NCBI GenBank assembly: GCA_910578405.1
Contig: CAJTQO010000001.1
Location: forward strand, 18,020 to 82,019
DNA from: an uncultured Lachnospiraceae bacterium
GTDB taxonomy: Bacteria; Bacillota; Clostridia; Lachnospirales; Lachnospiraceae
Length of the DNA stretch: 64,000 nt
Reading direction: 5' to 3'
A program made the position numbers and the translations under genes. Positions 44,263 through 53,573 of this stretch are shown one piece after another (position 1 is the stretch's first letter; each line of letters begins with the position of its first letter). The notes beneath the pieces are model-generated. The model was not told the DNA's origin. It worked only from the letters and a program-made list of their open reading frames with translations, and did no database searches.

Positions 44263-44338
44263 AGTGTCTCCTTATGAGTGGGCGCTGGTTAAAAGCCAGG
44301 GATGTTTGTGAAAATGCGTTTCTTTACGGTTCCAGTTT

Positions 44339-44367
44339 ATTATGATATGGAATGGCGTAAAAGGCAA
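44339..44367 (-). promoter_or_regulatory. tetR promoter
   Basis: On the minus strand TTGCCT, 17 bases, CATAAT; 77 bases before the start codon. Confidence 0.6.
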
Positions 44368-44407
44368 GAGGGTTTTGCCGCGGAATGGTTTATGCAGCAT
44401 TTTGCGG

Positions 44408-44453
44408 TAAAAACAGAAGCGGATATCAATCTCGACGATTCATATCCGCTTCT
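44408..44453 (-). terminator. Terminator of the small transcript upstream of tetR
   Basis: A perfect 12-bp stem (AGAAGCGGATAT) with a 15-base loop, followed on the minus strand by GTTTTTA. Confidence 0.8.
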
Positions 44454-44531
44454 AAACTATGCTGTCCATTGGACAATACCTCCTGTTCGTAGATTTCCGC
44501 TATTCACTTTTCCCTTTCATATCCGTTCCAC

Positions 44532-44666
44532 TTATATCTGTACTGTCATGTACTGTAACGGGTGATAAATGTTTCCGGTAGCCATCTTCAGCGTCTCGTT
44601 ACCTTTTCTTTGTGTACTTGAATACGATTCCTGTTGTAGAGCTAAATTAAGTTTTCGGTGGTCCAT
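44532..44666 (-). CDS. Hypothetical 44-residue protein in a short independent transcript
   Basis: Starts MDHRKLNLALQQESYSSTQR and ends YMTVQI; GAGG lies one base before the ATG, an unusually tight spacing. It follows a near-consensus promoter (44724-44751) and precedes a terminator (44408-44453). No recognisable domain. A second good AGGAGG lies downstream (minus strand near 44487-44492) but opens only very short frames. It might be a leader, or part of a structured RNA from a mobile element. Confidence 0.4.
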   Translation of the reverse strand: MDHRKLNLALQQESYSSTQRKGNETLKMATGNIYHPLQYMTVQI

Positions 44667-44723
44667 ACCTCGCTTTCTTTAAGATTTTGTTTCATCTATG
44701 TAAATTCTTGTGTTTATGAGATT

Positions 44724-44751
44724 ATTATATCATTTAAATACTATTTGTCAA
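44724..44751 (-). promoter_or_regulatory. Strong promoter of the small transcript
   Basis: On the minus strand TTGACA, 16 bases, TATAAT, both hexamers perfect. Confidence 0.75.
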
Positions 44752-44894
44752 TACTTTTTCTAAAATTTCTTATATTTTCCGTCTATTTATAAAATGGATA
44801 TAAAATAGCAGACTTTTGGACGGTTTGGCCGCGGGTAATTCCGGTTTTTGAAAACAGTTTAGAATTCTTTTATTTTTGTTTCTCTGAATCAATA

Positions 44895-44923
44895 TTGACT
44901 AATAGTCATTTTTGTGATATAAC
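44895..44923 (+). promoter_or_regulatory. Promoter of the MMPL transporter operon
   Basis: TTGACT, 17 bases, TATAAC. The -35 lies inside the first TetR-type palindrome. Confidence 0.75.
44896..44908. promoter_or_regulatory. TetR-type operator 1
   Basis: TGACTAATAGTCA, a perfect palindrome about a central base, covering the -35 of the transporter promoter. Confidence 0.7.
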
Positions 44924-44940
44924 CATAGATGCAAACAAAA

Positions 44941-44953
44941 TGACTATTGGTCA
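44941..44953. promoter_or_regulatory. TetR-type operator 2
   Basis: TGACTATTGGTCA, the same palindrome with one mismatch between arms, 45 bases downstream of operator 1 and beyond the -10. Two sites suggest cooperative repression. Confidence 0.65.
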
Positions 44954-45001
44954 TAAAGTAAGTGTGGATAGGAAAATAGTGAGGAAGAAAGGAGCGGTGA
45001 T

Positions 45002-47089
45002 ATGGAAAGGTTTGGAAGAGCGGTTGTAAAAGCAAGGATACCGATTTTGCTGGTCGGTTTCCTGTTGCTTATCCCGTCTTTTTTCGGCTACATAGGAACG
45101 AGGGTCAATTATGACATTCTCTCTTATTTGCCGAAGGACATTGAAACGATGGTTGGGCAGGATATCCTGGTGGAGGAATTTGGCACAGGGGCATTTGCCA
45201 TGTTTATGGCAGAGGGGATGCAGCCCAAAGAGGCGTCTGCCCTGAAAGAGAAAATAGAACAGGTAGAGCATGTGGAAAAAGCGCTATGGTACGATTCCGT
45301 GCTGGATATTTCCGTGCCGATGGAATTGCTTCCGGATGAATTGTATGAAGCTTTTAACAGCGAAAGCGCCACCTTGATGTTTATTATCTTCAATGAAACC
45401 ACTTCTGCGAACGCTACGATGGACGCCATAGAGGAAATCAGAAGAATTGCGGATAAAAGCTGTTTCTTAAGCGGGATGTCCGCGGTGGTGACGGATACGA
45501 AAAACCTGTCGGAGAAGGAGGCTCCGGTTTATGTGGGGATTGCGGCGTTGCTGACTTGCCTTGTCCTCTCGCTGGCAATGGATTCTTATCTTGTTTCGTT
45601 CCTTTTCCTGCTAAGCATTGGGATGGCGATTGTATACAATCTTGGAAGCAATATTATTTTTGGGGAGATTTCTTATATCACCAAGGCATTGAGCGCAGTG
45701 CTGCAGCTTGGGGTGACAATGGATTATTCCATTTTTCTCTGGCACAGTTACCAGGAAGAGCAGGCAGGGGATGCGGATAAGGGGGAGGCTATGGCAAAGG
45801 CCATCGGTGAGACATTGTCGTCAGTGGTGGGCAGTTCGATTACTACGGTGGCCGGTTTTGTGGCGTTATGTTTTATGAGTTTTACGCTGGGGATGGATTT
45901 GGGCGTAGTTATGGCGAAAGGGGTAGTGTTTGGCGTTTTTGCCTGTGTGACTGTTTTGCCTTCGCTGCTTCTGGTTTGCGACAAGGCGTTGGAAAAGACA
46001 AAGCACAGGCCGCTGATACCGGACATGGGGCGCATCGGCGCCTTTGTCACCGGGCATTATAAAGCATTTGCCGCTTTGTTTCTGTTTTTGCTTGCGCCTG
46101 CGTTATACGGTTATAAAAATGCGGAAGTTTATTACAATCTGGATGAGACGCTGCCGAAAGATTTGCAAAGCATTGTAGCCAATGAGAAGCTGCAGGAAGA
46201 GTTTGATATGAATGCCACGCATATGTTGCTGGCCAGCGCGGACTTGGAGGCAAAGGACATTAAGCATATGAGCGAAGAGATGAAGGAGGTGGCAGGGGTA
46301 AGCTGGGTGTTAGGGTTAAATGCCATAAAGGGGGCGGCAATCCCGGAGGAGATGGCGCCGGATTCGTTAAAGGATTCCCTGCAAAATGAAAATTGGCAGT
46401 TATTGTTAATTGGCTCCCGTTATAAAGTGGCTTCGGATGAGGTCAATGCGCAGTGCGACGAACTGGACCGAATCTGTAAGTCCTACGACCCGCATTCCAT
46501 GCTAGTGGGCGAGGCGCCATGCACCAAAGATTTGATACGCATTACGGACAAAGATTTTAAAACGGTGAGCGTTGTGTCCATAGGGGTGATTTTCTTTATT
46601 ATTTTATGTGTGTTCCGTTCCGTCTCCCTGCCGGTAATATTAGTGGCGGTGATTGAGGAAGCGATTTTTATTAACATGGGCATTCCCTATTATACAGGGA
46701 CGTCCATCCCCTTTATCGCTTCGGTGGTAATCGGCACGATACAGTTGGGGGCGACCGTGGATTATGCCATTTTGATGACGACCCGCTACCGGAAGGAGAG
46801 GATGGGCGGGGCCGGAAAACAGGAAGCGGTGGCCGCTGCCTGCCAGGCCAGCGCAAAATCCATCCTGGTCAGCGCCATGACTTTTTTTGCGGCTACGTTT
46901 GGAGTGGGGATGTATTCCAATATTGATATGATCAGCTCGTTGTGCAATCTGATGGCGCGGGGGGCGGTGATTAGTATGGCGGCGGTTATTTTCGTCCTGC
47001 CATCCATGTTTATGGTATTTGACGGTGTGGTAATGAAAAGAACGGCAGAACGCAAGGGAAGAATGCAAAGGGATTTTAAGAGTGAATAA
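45002..47089 (+). CDS. MMPL/RND family transporter
   Basis: 695 residues with two repeated halves, each of one helix, a large outer loop and five helices (first half about 15-345, second about 355-690). The segments LQLGVTMDYSIFLWHSY and IQLGATVDYAILMTTRY, in matching places of the halves, are the conserved MMPL/SSD membrane motif. Such proteins export lipids or hydrophobic compounds using the proton gradient. GGAGCGGTGAT precedes the ATG. The lipoprotein gene begins 21 bases after it. Probably repressed by the adjacent TetR. Confidence 0.92.
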   Translation: MERFGRAVVKARIPILLVGFLLLIPSFFGYIGTRVNYDILSYLPKDIETMVGQDILVEEFGTGAFAMFMAEGMQPKEASALKEKIEQVEHVEKALWYDSVLDISVPMELLPDELYEAFNSESATLMFIIFNETTSANATMDAIEEIRRIADKSCFLSGMSAVVTDTKNLSEKEAPVYVGIAALLTCLVLSLAMDSYLVSFLFLLSIGMAIVYNLGSNIIFGEISYITKALSAVLQLGVTMDYSIFLWHSYQEEQAGDADKGEAMAKAIGETLSSVVGSSITTVAGFVALCFMSFTLGMDLGVVMAKGVVFGVFACVTVLPSLLLVCDKALEKTKHRPLIPDMGRIGAFVTGHYKAFAALFLFLLAPALYGYKNAEVYYNLDETLPKDLQSIVANEKLQEEFDMNATHMLLASADLEAKDIKHMSEEMKEVAGVSWVLGLNAIKGAAIPEEMAPDSLKDSLQNENWQLLLIGSRYKVASDEVNAQCDELDRICKSYDPHSMLVGEAPCTKDLIRITDKDFKTVSVVSIGVIFFIILCVFRSVSLPVILVAVIEEAIFINMGIPYYTGTSIPFIASVVIGTIQLGATVDYAILMTTRYRKERMGGAGKQEAVAAACQASAKSILVSAMTFFAATFGVGMYSNIDMISSLCNLMARGAVISMAAVIFVLPSMFMVFDGVVMKRTAERKGRMQRDFKSE

Positions 47090-47109
47090 AAACAGGAGGT
47101 TAGGAATTT

Positions 47110-49986
47110 ATGAATACGATAATGGGTACAGGAAGGTTTCAGAAAGCGTATAAAAGGGTTTGCAGGAAGTGGGGGAAAGGCAGAAAGCGGGTTGCCAGTT
47201 TGTTTCTGTGTGCGGCGCTGACGGCGTCGTTGATTGGATGCGGCTTCCAGGAGGCAGAGGATGCGGGGGCAAAGCCAAAGCGGGAGGTGGAGGTATTGGA
47301 GCAGGCTTTGTCCGGGCAGGTCAGCGCTTCCCACAGCAGCGAGGCGGGTAAGGAGGAAACGGTATACGTTATTGCGGATGCGGCCGGGAATGCCAGGCAG
47401 GTGATTGTCAGCGACTGGCTAAAAAACCCGGATGGAAGCGATAGGTTAGAAGACTGCAGTGATTTGGAGGATATCCGCAATGTAAAAGGGTATGAGGGGT
47501 TTACGGCGCAAAGCGGCGGACGCCTGACTTGGGAAGCGGAAGGGGCTGATATTTATTATCAGGGCACGACCAGGAAGGAACTTCCGGTTGAGGTGAAGGT
47601 TTCCTATCTGTTGGACGGGAAGGCCATTACGCCGGAAGAATTGGCAGGAAAAAGCGGAAGGGTAACGATACGTTTTGACTATGAAAACAAACAGAAGCAA
47701 AAGGCGCAGATACAGGGGGTGGAAGAAGAACTGTATGTTCCGTTTGCCATGATTTCCGGTTTGGCGCTTCCCGGAGATGTGTTTTCCAATATAGAGGTAA
47801 CGAATGCAAAACTGATTTCGGAAGGGGACAATAACCTGGTAGTGGGCGTGGCATTTCCCGGATTGAATGAAAGCCTGAAAGTGGAGGAATGGAAGGAGCA
47901 GGCAGAGGATGGGGGAAAAGGGGATGGACTGGAAGGGCTGGAGGCGCCCGATTATATCGAAGTGTCAGCGGATACGGAAAACTTTTCCCTGAATATGACA
48001 ATGACAATGGCTATGAGCGATGTGTTGTCGGACATTGCATTCACCGATTCCATAGATTTTAGCGGGATGAAGGATTCCATGGAGGAGCTGCAGGACGCGT
48101 CGTCGGAGCTAAAGGACGGAACCGGACAGCTAAAGGACGGAACCGGGGAATTGTTAGATGGCACGGAAGAGCTGTTGGATGGGACTGTGAAGCTGAAAGA
48201 CGGTTCCGCCCGGCTGTTGGACGGGGCAGCGGAAGTAAAGGGCGGGACAGAGGAATTGAAAAACGGGACGGTGGATTTAAAAGACGGGAGCGGTGCGTTA
48301 AAGGATGGAACCGGGGAACTGGCTGGCGGGGCCAAGGAATTGGAAAATGGGACCGGGAGGCTGGCAGAGGGCGCTTTGGAAGTGAAAACCGGGGCAGATG
48401 CATTAAAGAATGGGACGCAGGAATTGCTGGATAAGTCCGGGGCGCTAGACCAGGGGGCGCAGCAGTTGGATGCGGGTGCGGCGCAGCTTGTGCAAGGCAG
48501 CGGACAGTTGGCGGCTGGCACGAAGCGGTTGGCAGAGGGCAGCCTTGGGCTGGACGCAGGCGCAGCGCAAATGCAAGAGGGCCTTGCCGGAGTGGATGCG
48601 GCGGTTAAAGCTATGGTTTTGGCATGTGAGGGGGAGGATGGGCTGGTAGGCGGCACACAGGCGCTGGCAGAGGGGATGGCGGGACTGGATGCTTTGCTGA
48701 ATCAGTATTTTGACGGATATGAAGCGGATGTCAACGGGAAAATAGCGTTTTTGCAGGAAATGGAGGCACAGGCGAGGGGACAGGAAGCGCAGGCGCAAGA
48801 GAAGCTGGCGCAGGCTCTGACGGAGCAGGCCGCGGCCGCGCAGCGGCTTTATAGGGCATGTGAGCCTGCCGTGGAAACGGTGCAGATAGAAGTGGCGGCT
48901 GATTTTGAAGTGCAGGGGGAGACGGCCAGCGGGCAGATGACAGAGGCGCAGACACAGACAAGGACGGCTTTGGCGGAGGTGGAAGTGGAAAACGTTTCGT
49001 CACAGCAGGTGATGGAGGCTATGGAAGCATACCAGGCGGCTTCGGAAGCGGTGGCGGGATATCAGGCGCAGGCTGCGGCGGCGCAGGCCAGGGCGGAAGC
49101 GGCGGCGCAAATGGCAAAGCAGATGGCGGAAGATGGCATGGGGCAGCCGGCAGGCGATAACGGGGAAGTTTTTTTGAGCGGCGGGCAGCAAGGTTACGCC
49201 GCATACATCCGGCAGGTTTCCGGCAGTCTGAATCAGGGGGCGCAGACAGTCAATGCAGGCGTAGGGAAGCTTTACGGAGGTTTAAAGGGATTGGGCAATG
49301 AACAGCAGGGAACGCCGGCCTTGCTGGCCGGGGCGGAGGCCCTGAAACAGGGAACGGAGGCGGCGGTGGCCGGAACCGGGGAATTGTGCGCCGGGGCGCA
49401 GGCTTTGGAGCTTGGGATTGGCGCCATAAAGGACGGGGCCGGGGAGCTGGCGGCAGGAACGGGGAAACTGACGCAAGGGGTCAGCGCCCTGGATTCCGGC
49501 GCAGGCGCATTAAAAGAAGGAACGGCTGTCCTGCACCAGGGCGCAAAGGAGCTTGGAGATGGAGCCGGACGGCTGTGGGACGGAACCATGAATCTGGAGG
49601 ACGGGGCTTTGAGGCTGTGGGACGGAGCCGTAAAACTGGAAGAAGGGGCCGCAAAACTGGACGACGGAGCCGCACAGTTGGCAGACGGCGCGGCGGAACT
49701 GGACAATGGCGCAGGCGAACTCAAAGACGGAGCCGTAAAACTGACGGATGGAGCCGTAAAGTTAGACGATGGCGCGAAAGAGCTGAAGGACGGGATGATG
49801 CGCTTTGATGAGGAAGGAATCCGTCAGTTGACGGAGTTGCTTGGGGACGATGCGCAGAAAGCAGTGGAAAGGATAGACGCGCTGAAAGAAGCAGGGAAGA
49901 ATTATAATACATTTACCCGGTTGCCGGAAGGCGGCGCCGGTTCCGTGAAGTTTATCTTTAAAACGGATGCAGTGAAAGCGGAATAG
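47110..49986 (+). CDS. Large lipoprotein with two blocks of heptad DG repeats (YhgE/Pip-like)
   Basis: 958 residues. A signal sequence ends in the lipobox LIGC (Cys 44). Two blocks, about 330-490 and 710-900, hold over 20 heptads each of the form LKDGTGE / LDDGAAQ. Between them lies an Ala/Gln-rich coiled coil (about 500-700). The N-terminal 280 residues form a folded domain of unknown type. Similar heptads occur in YhgE/Pip and MMPL-associated proteins, but the YhgE membrane helices are absent. It is co-transcribed with the MMPL transporter and is likely its periplasm-side or wall-side partner. Confidence 0.8.
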   Translation: MNTIMGTGRFQKAYKRVCRKWGKGRKRVASLFLCAALTASLIGCGFQEAEDAGAKPKREVEVLEQALSGQVSASHSSEAGKEETVYVIADAAGNARQVIVSDWLKNPDGSDRLEDCSDLEDIRNVKGYEGFTAQSGGRLTWEAEGADIYYQGTTRKELPVEVKVSYLLDGKAITPEELAGKSGRVTIRFDYENKQKQKAQIQGVEEELYVPFAMISGLALPGDVFSNIEVTNAKLISEGDNNLVVGVAFPGLNESLKVEEWKEQAEDGGKGDGLEGLEAPDYIEVSADTENFSLNMTMTMAMSDVLSDIAFTDSIDFSGMKDSMEELQDASSELKDGTGQLKDGTGELLDGTEELLDGTVKLKDGSARLLDGAAEVKGGTEELKNGTVDLKDGSGALKDGTGELAGGAKELENGTGRLAEGALEVKTGADALKNGTQELLDKSGALDQGAQQLDAGAAQLVQGSGQLAAGTKRLAEGSLGLDAGAAQMQEGLAGVDAAVKAMVLACEGEDGLVGGTQALAEGMAGLDALLNQYFDGYEADVNGKIAFLQEMEAQARGQEAQAQEKLAQALTEQAAAAQRLYRACEPAVETVQIEVAADFEVQGETASGQMTEAQTQTRTALAEVEVENVSSQQVMEAMEAYQAASEAVAGYQAQAAAAQARAEAAAQMAKQMAEDGMGQPAGDNGEVFLSGGQQGYAAYIRQVSGSLNQGAQTVNAGVGKLYGGLKGLGNEQQGTPALLAGAEALKQGTEAAVAGTGELCAGAQALELGIGAIKDGAGELAAGTGKLTQGVSALDSGAGALKEGTAVLHQGAKELGDGAGRLWDGTMNLEDGALRLWDGAVKLEEGAAKLDDGAAQLADGAAELDNGAGELKDGAVKLTDGAVKLDDGAKELKDGMMRFDEEGIRQLTELLGDDAQKAVERIDALKEAGKNYNTFTRLPEGGAGSVKFIFKTDAVKAE

Positions 49987-49996
49987 AAGGGGCGGC

Positions 49997-50152
49997 AAAA
50001 GGGAAACGCAAGAGAAGTGAAAGGGGAATTGCAGGCGTAGCGAAGGGAAAAAGAAGAGGCGGTGAGGGGGATTGCGGGGGCGGTGAAAGGAAAAAAGAAG
50101 AGGCAGTGAAAGGGGAAACGCAGATGCGGTAAAAGGGGAATTGCAGATGCGG
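49997..50152 (+). repeat. Imperfect 21-23-bp tandem repeat (about 7 copies)
   Basis: Purine-rich units such as AAAGGGGAATTGCAGATGCGG and AAAGGAAAAAAGAAGAGGCA follow the lipoprotein gene directly. Unit length varies from 21 to 23 bp, so it does not keep a frame and is probably non-coding. Confidence 0.75.
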
Positions 50153-50327
50153 AGGAAGGGGAGAGCGGCGCAAACAGTGAAAAAAATGAACCAGCGCCGG
50201 ATTTTGGCATAAAATAACAATGGAAAATGCAGTCCCGCTCTAATGTATTTCCGGCATACATCCGATAAATTACTAATAAAACAGCAGTGACAGAAAAATT
50301 AATATTTTAAAAATTTGTGAAAACCCC

Positions 50328-50356
50328 TTTGAAAATAACGTACTTTAGGTTATAAT
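50328..50356 (+). promoter_or_regulatory. Promoter of the mbl-flhO-flhP operon
   Basis: TTGAAA (50329-50334), 16 bases, TATAAT; 84 bases before the start codon. Confidence 0.65.
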
Positions 50357-50439
50357 GACCTTGTATGTTTAGTTTTGTGAGCAATTGGATAAGATTTAAG
50401 TATAGATAAGGAACAATGACCATAGAAAGGGGTCCATAT

Positions 50440-51432
50440 ATGCAATATACAGATATCGGGATTGATTTGGGGACTGCAAGCATCTTAGTATATATCAGAG
50501 GGAAGGGCGTTGTCCTGAAGGAACCTTCCGTTGTGGCTTTTGACAGGGATACGGATAAAATTAAAGCGATTGGCGAAGAAGCGAGGCTGATGCTTGGCCG
50601 GACGCCGGGCAATATTGTGGCGGTCAGGCCGCTTCGACAGGGGGTAATTTCGGATTACCATGTAACAGAGAAAATGATGAAGCATTTTATCCAAAAAGCG
50701 CTGGGCAAGAGGACGTTCCGTAAACCGAGGATTGCAGTGTGCGTGCCAAGCGGGGTGACGGAGGTGGAGCAGAAGGCGGTGGAAGACGCCACCATGATGG
50801 CAGGGGCAAGGGATGTATTTATTATAGAAGAACCCATTGCGGCGGCGATTGGCGCCGGGATAGATATCTGGAAGCCATGCGGCAATATGATTGTGGACAT
50901 CGGAGGCGGCACCTCGGATATTGCGGTGATTTCGCTGGGGGGAAGGGTGGTCAGCGCATCGGTGAAGATTGCCGGGGATGATTTTGATGAAGCGATTGTC
51001 CGTTATATGAGAAAGAAACATAATCTGCTGATTGGGGAAAGGACAGCGGAGGATTTGAAGATAAAGATTGGTTCCGCGTACAAAAGGACGGAAGTGGACT
51101 ATATGGATGTAAGAGGGCGCAACCTGGTGACAGGGCTGCCAAAGACGGTGAAAGTTTCCTCGGAAGAAATGGAGGAAGCGCTGCGGGAAACAACGGCGCA
51201 GATTGTGGAAACCATCCACAGCGTATTGGAAAAAACGCCGCCGGAACTGGCCGCGGATATTGCGGACCGGGGGATTGTGCTGACAGGAGGCGGAAGCCTG
51301 CTGCGTGGGTTAGAGGATTTGATTGAGTCAAAGACCGGAATCAATACGATGACGGCGGAGGATCCGATGACGGCAGTGGCCATCGGAACCGGGAAATATG
51401 TGGAATTCCTGGCGGGGTACCGGGAAGAGTAA
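50440..51432 (+). CDS. mbl: MreB-family rod-shape actin homologue (Mbl-type by context)
   Basis: 330 residues from the ATG at 50440 (GAAAGGGG upstream; ATG 50416 lacks a site). Actin-fold motifs: DIGIDLGTASILVYI, VDIGGGTSDIAVIS and TGGGSLLRG. It polymerises under the membrane and guides lateral wall synthesis. Sequence alone does not separate MreB from Mbl; I favour Mbl because flhO and flhP follow, the Bacillus subtilis order, and no mreCD is present. Confidence 0.88.
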   Translation: MQYTDIGIDLGTASILVYIRGKGVVLKEPSVVAFDRDTDKIKAIGEEARLMLGRTPGNIVAVRPLRQGVISDYHVTEKMMKHFIQKALGKRTFRKPRIAVCVPSGVTEVEQKAVEDATMMAGARDVFIIEEPIAAAIGAGIDIWKPCGNMIVDIGGGTSDIAVISLGGRVVSASVKIAGDDFDEAIVRYMRKKHNLLIGERTAEDLKIKIGSAYKRTEVDYMDVRGRNLVTGLPKTVKVSSEEMEEALRETTAQIVETIHSVLEKTPPELAADIADRGIVLTGGGSLLRGLEDLIESKTGINTMTAEDPMTAVAIGTGKYVEFLAGYREE

Positions 51433-51450
51433 GGGAAATGGAGGAAGAGT

Positions 51451-52236
51451 ATGTTAAAAGGACTATATACCGCTTATACAGGGATGATCAACGAGCAGCA
51501 CCGTATGGATGTTATGACGAATAACCTGGCCAATGCGACAACCAACGGCTTTAAAAAAGAAGGGGCCACCAGCCAGGCGTTCCGTGATGTGCTGACTTAT
51601 AAGATTAAAGACCTGTCAGAGGGACGCGGGATTGCAAAGCAGCTTGGCATGAACAATTTCGGCGTGAAGATAGGGGAAGGTTATACGGATTATTCCGAGG
51701 GGCCGATTCGGGAATCGGACAGCCAGTTTGACCTGGCGATATCCGGCCCGGGCTTTTTCGAAATTTCTTATACCAATAAAGCGGGGGAAACTTCTACGAA
51801 ATATACCAGGAATGGAAATTTCACCATGGATATAAACGGATATCTGGTAACGCAGGACGGTGACTATGTGATGGGCGCCAATAACAACAGGATACGGTTG
51901 GATCCGCTGTTGGATTTCCGTGTGGATACCAGCGGGAATATTATGCAGGGGGAGGAAACGGCCCCGGTTGCGCAGATTCGGATACGGGATTTTGAGGATT
52001 ATGATTATCTGTCGAAATTTGGTGAAAATATGTATGATGCGGTGGATGGCGCTACGGTAAGGGATGCGGAGGGCGCAACGTTGCATCAGGGATATCTGGA
52101 AGGCTCCAATATATCGGTAGTGACGGAAATGGTCAATATGATTAATATCTCAAGGGCTTATGAAACCAATCAGAAGGTGATTCAGACATATGACGGTTCC
52201 CTGGATATTGCCGTCAACCAATTAGGAAGGTTATAG
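51451..52236 (+). CDS. flhO: Flagellar hook-basal body protein FlhO (FlgF/FlgG family)
   Basis: 261 residues. N-terminal rod motif (MLKGLYTAYTGMINEQHRMD, NNLANATTNGFK) and C-terminal helix (GYLEGSNISVVTEMVNMI) of axial rod proteins are both present. It should be exported by the flagellar type III apparatus to form the distal rod. GGAGGAAGAGT precedes the ATG; 12 bases separate it from flhP. Confidence 0.9.
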   Translation: MLKGLYTAYTGMINEQHRMDVMTNNLANATTNGFKKEGATSQAFRDVLTYKIKDLSEGRGIAKQLGMNNFGVKIGEGYTDYSEGPIRESDSQFDLAISGPGFFEISYTNKAGETSTKYTRNGNFTMDINGYLVTQDGDYVMGANNNRIRLDPLLDFRVDTSGNIMQGEETAPVAQIRIRDFEDYDYLSKFGENMYDAVDGATVRDAEGATLHQGYLEGSNISVVTEMVNMINISRAYETNQKVIQTYDGSLDIAVNQLGRL

Positions 52237-52248
52237 GAGGGATAAGAA

Positions 52249-53070
52249 ATGGTTAGGAGTTTATGGTCCGCAGCGACAGGGATGAACGCACAGCAGGTAA
52301 ACGTAGATACGATTGCAAACAATCTTGCAAACGTAAATACCGTTGGCTATAAAGCGCAGGTGGCAGAGTTTAAGAGTCTGTTATACCAAACATTACAGAC
52401 GGCGACGACAACGGCAAACGGCGATCCGAAACCGATTACTTCCCAGGTGGGGTTAGGCGTCAGGACGGCGGCGTTAAACCAGATTTTCAAGCAGGGAAGC
52501 CTGTTAGCTTCCGAAAGCGCTACGGCATTTGCCATTGAAGGGGATGGATTCTTTGCGGTGCGTACGGCAAACGGTGAAACCAATTATACAAGGAACGGTG
52601 ACTTTACCTGGGCGACCACAGGGGAAAACGGGGGAATTATGCTGACCAATTCCGACGGGCTTCCGGTGTTGGATTCTACGGGGAGAACCATTAACCTGGC
52701 AGGGACTTATCTGGCAAACCGGATTACGATAGACGCAGGCGGAACGCTGTACTATCCGGACGAGAACAATAACCCGGTATCGCTTGGCGTTAGCATCGGG
52801 ACGTTCCAGTTCCGCAATCCTGCAGGACTGCAGCGGCAGGGAGACAGTTTATTTGCGGTAACGGCGGCAAGCGGCGTGGCGCTGAATGAAGCGACCAATG
52901 CCAATGTGGTAAGGAGCAAGGTAATCAAAGGTTATCTGGAAGGTTCCAATGTGCAGGTGGCCGATGAAATGGTAAACCTGATTGTGGCGCAGCGGGCATA
53001 TGAGATGAATTCCAAAGCGATTACCACTTCGGATGAGATGCTTCAGCAGGCAAATAACCTGAAACGTTAA
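52249..53070 (+). CDS. flhP: Flagellar distal-rod protein FlhP/FlgG
   Basis: 273 residues. MVRSLWSAATGMNAQQ, NNLANVNTVGYKAQ and the C-terminal YLEGSNVQVADEMVNLI identify a FlgG-family rod protein. Slightly longer than FlgG (about 260). Co-transcribed with flhO. Confidence 0.92.
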   Translation: MVRSLWSAATGMNAQQVNVDTIANNLANVNTVGYKAQVAEFKSLLYQTLQTATTTANGDPKPITSQVGLGVRTAALNQIFKQGSLLASESATAFAIEGDGFFAVRTANGETNYTRNGDFTWATTGENGGIMLTNSDGLPVLDSTGRTINLAGTYLANRITIDAGGTLYYPDENNNPVSLGVSIGTFQFRNPAGLQRQGDSLFAVTAASGVALNEATNANVVRSKVIKGYLEGSNVQVADEMVNLIVAQRAYEMNSKAITTSDEMLQQANNLKR

Positions 53071-53103
53071 GGCAGTGGCTGACAGCCGGATAGGAGTACA
53101 TAT

Positions 53104-53454
53104 ATGAATATGGGAAACGGGGTTTCATCAGCATATACAAGTTATATTGCATCGCAGTCGGCGTCCAAGCTGGACAGCCGCATTAAAACAAAGGATTACA
53201 GCAAGTCGTCGGATGAGCAGCTTCTGGATGCCTGCAAAGAGTTTGAAGCTTACTTTTTGGAGCAGATTTTCAAGGAGATGCAAAAATCGGTGGATGTATT
53301 TAAAGACGGGGAAACCAATCCCAATGATTCTTTGGTGGATTTCTTTAAAGACAGTACGCTACAGGAGCTGGCCGGAACCGCAACGGAAACGCAGGGCTTA
53401 GGGCTGGCGCAGATGCTTTTTGAACAGATGAAACGGAATTACAACATGGTTTAA
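53104..53454 (+). CDS. Rod-binding protein (FlgJ N-terminal-like)
   Basis: 116 residues with LLDACKEFEAYFLEQIFKEM and LAGTATETQGLGLAQMLFEQ, the rod-binding domain of FlgJ. It lacks the muramidase domain, as is usual in Firmicutes and alphaproteobacteria. It probably caps or scaffolds the rod. Last gene of the operon; a terminator follows at 53474. Confidence 0.87.
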   Translation: MNMGNGVSSAYTSYIASQSASKLDSRIKTKDYSKSSDEQLLDACKEFEAYFLEQIFKEMQKSVDVFKDGETNPNDSLVDFFKDSTLQELAGTATETQGLGLAQMLFEQMKRNYNMV

Positions 53455-53473
53455 ATGATAGATAGTGCATAGG

Positions 53474-53499
53474 AAGGGCTGCTTCAGGCAGCCTTTTCT
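53474..53499 (+). terminator. Terminator after the flagellar rod genes
   Basis: AAGGGCTGC, TTCAG, GCAGCCTTTTCTT: a 6-9-bp stem followed by T's. Confidence 0.7.
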
Positions 53500-53573
53500 T
53501 GTATGATGTTTGGAATGACGCAAATTTCGGGAGAGAGTTTCGTGGCATTGGATGTGGGACTGGAATAAGCACT

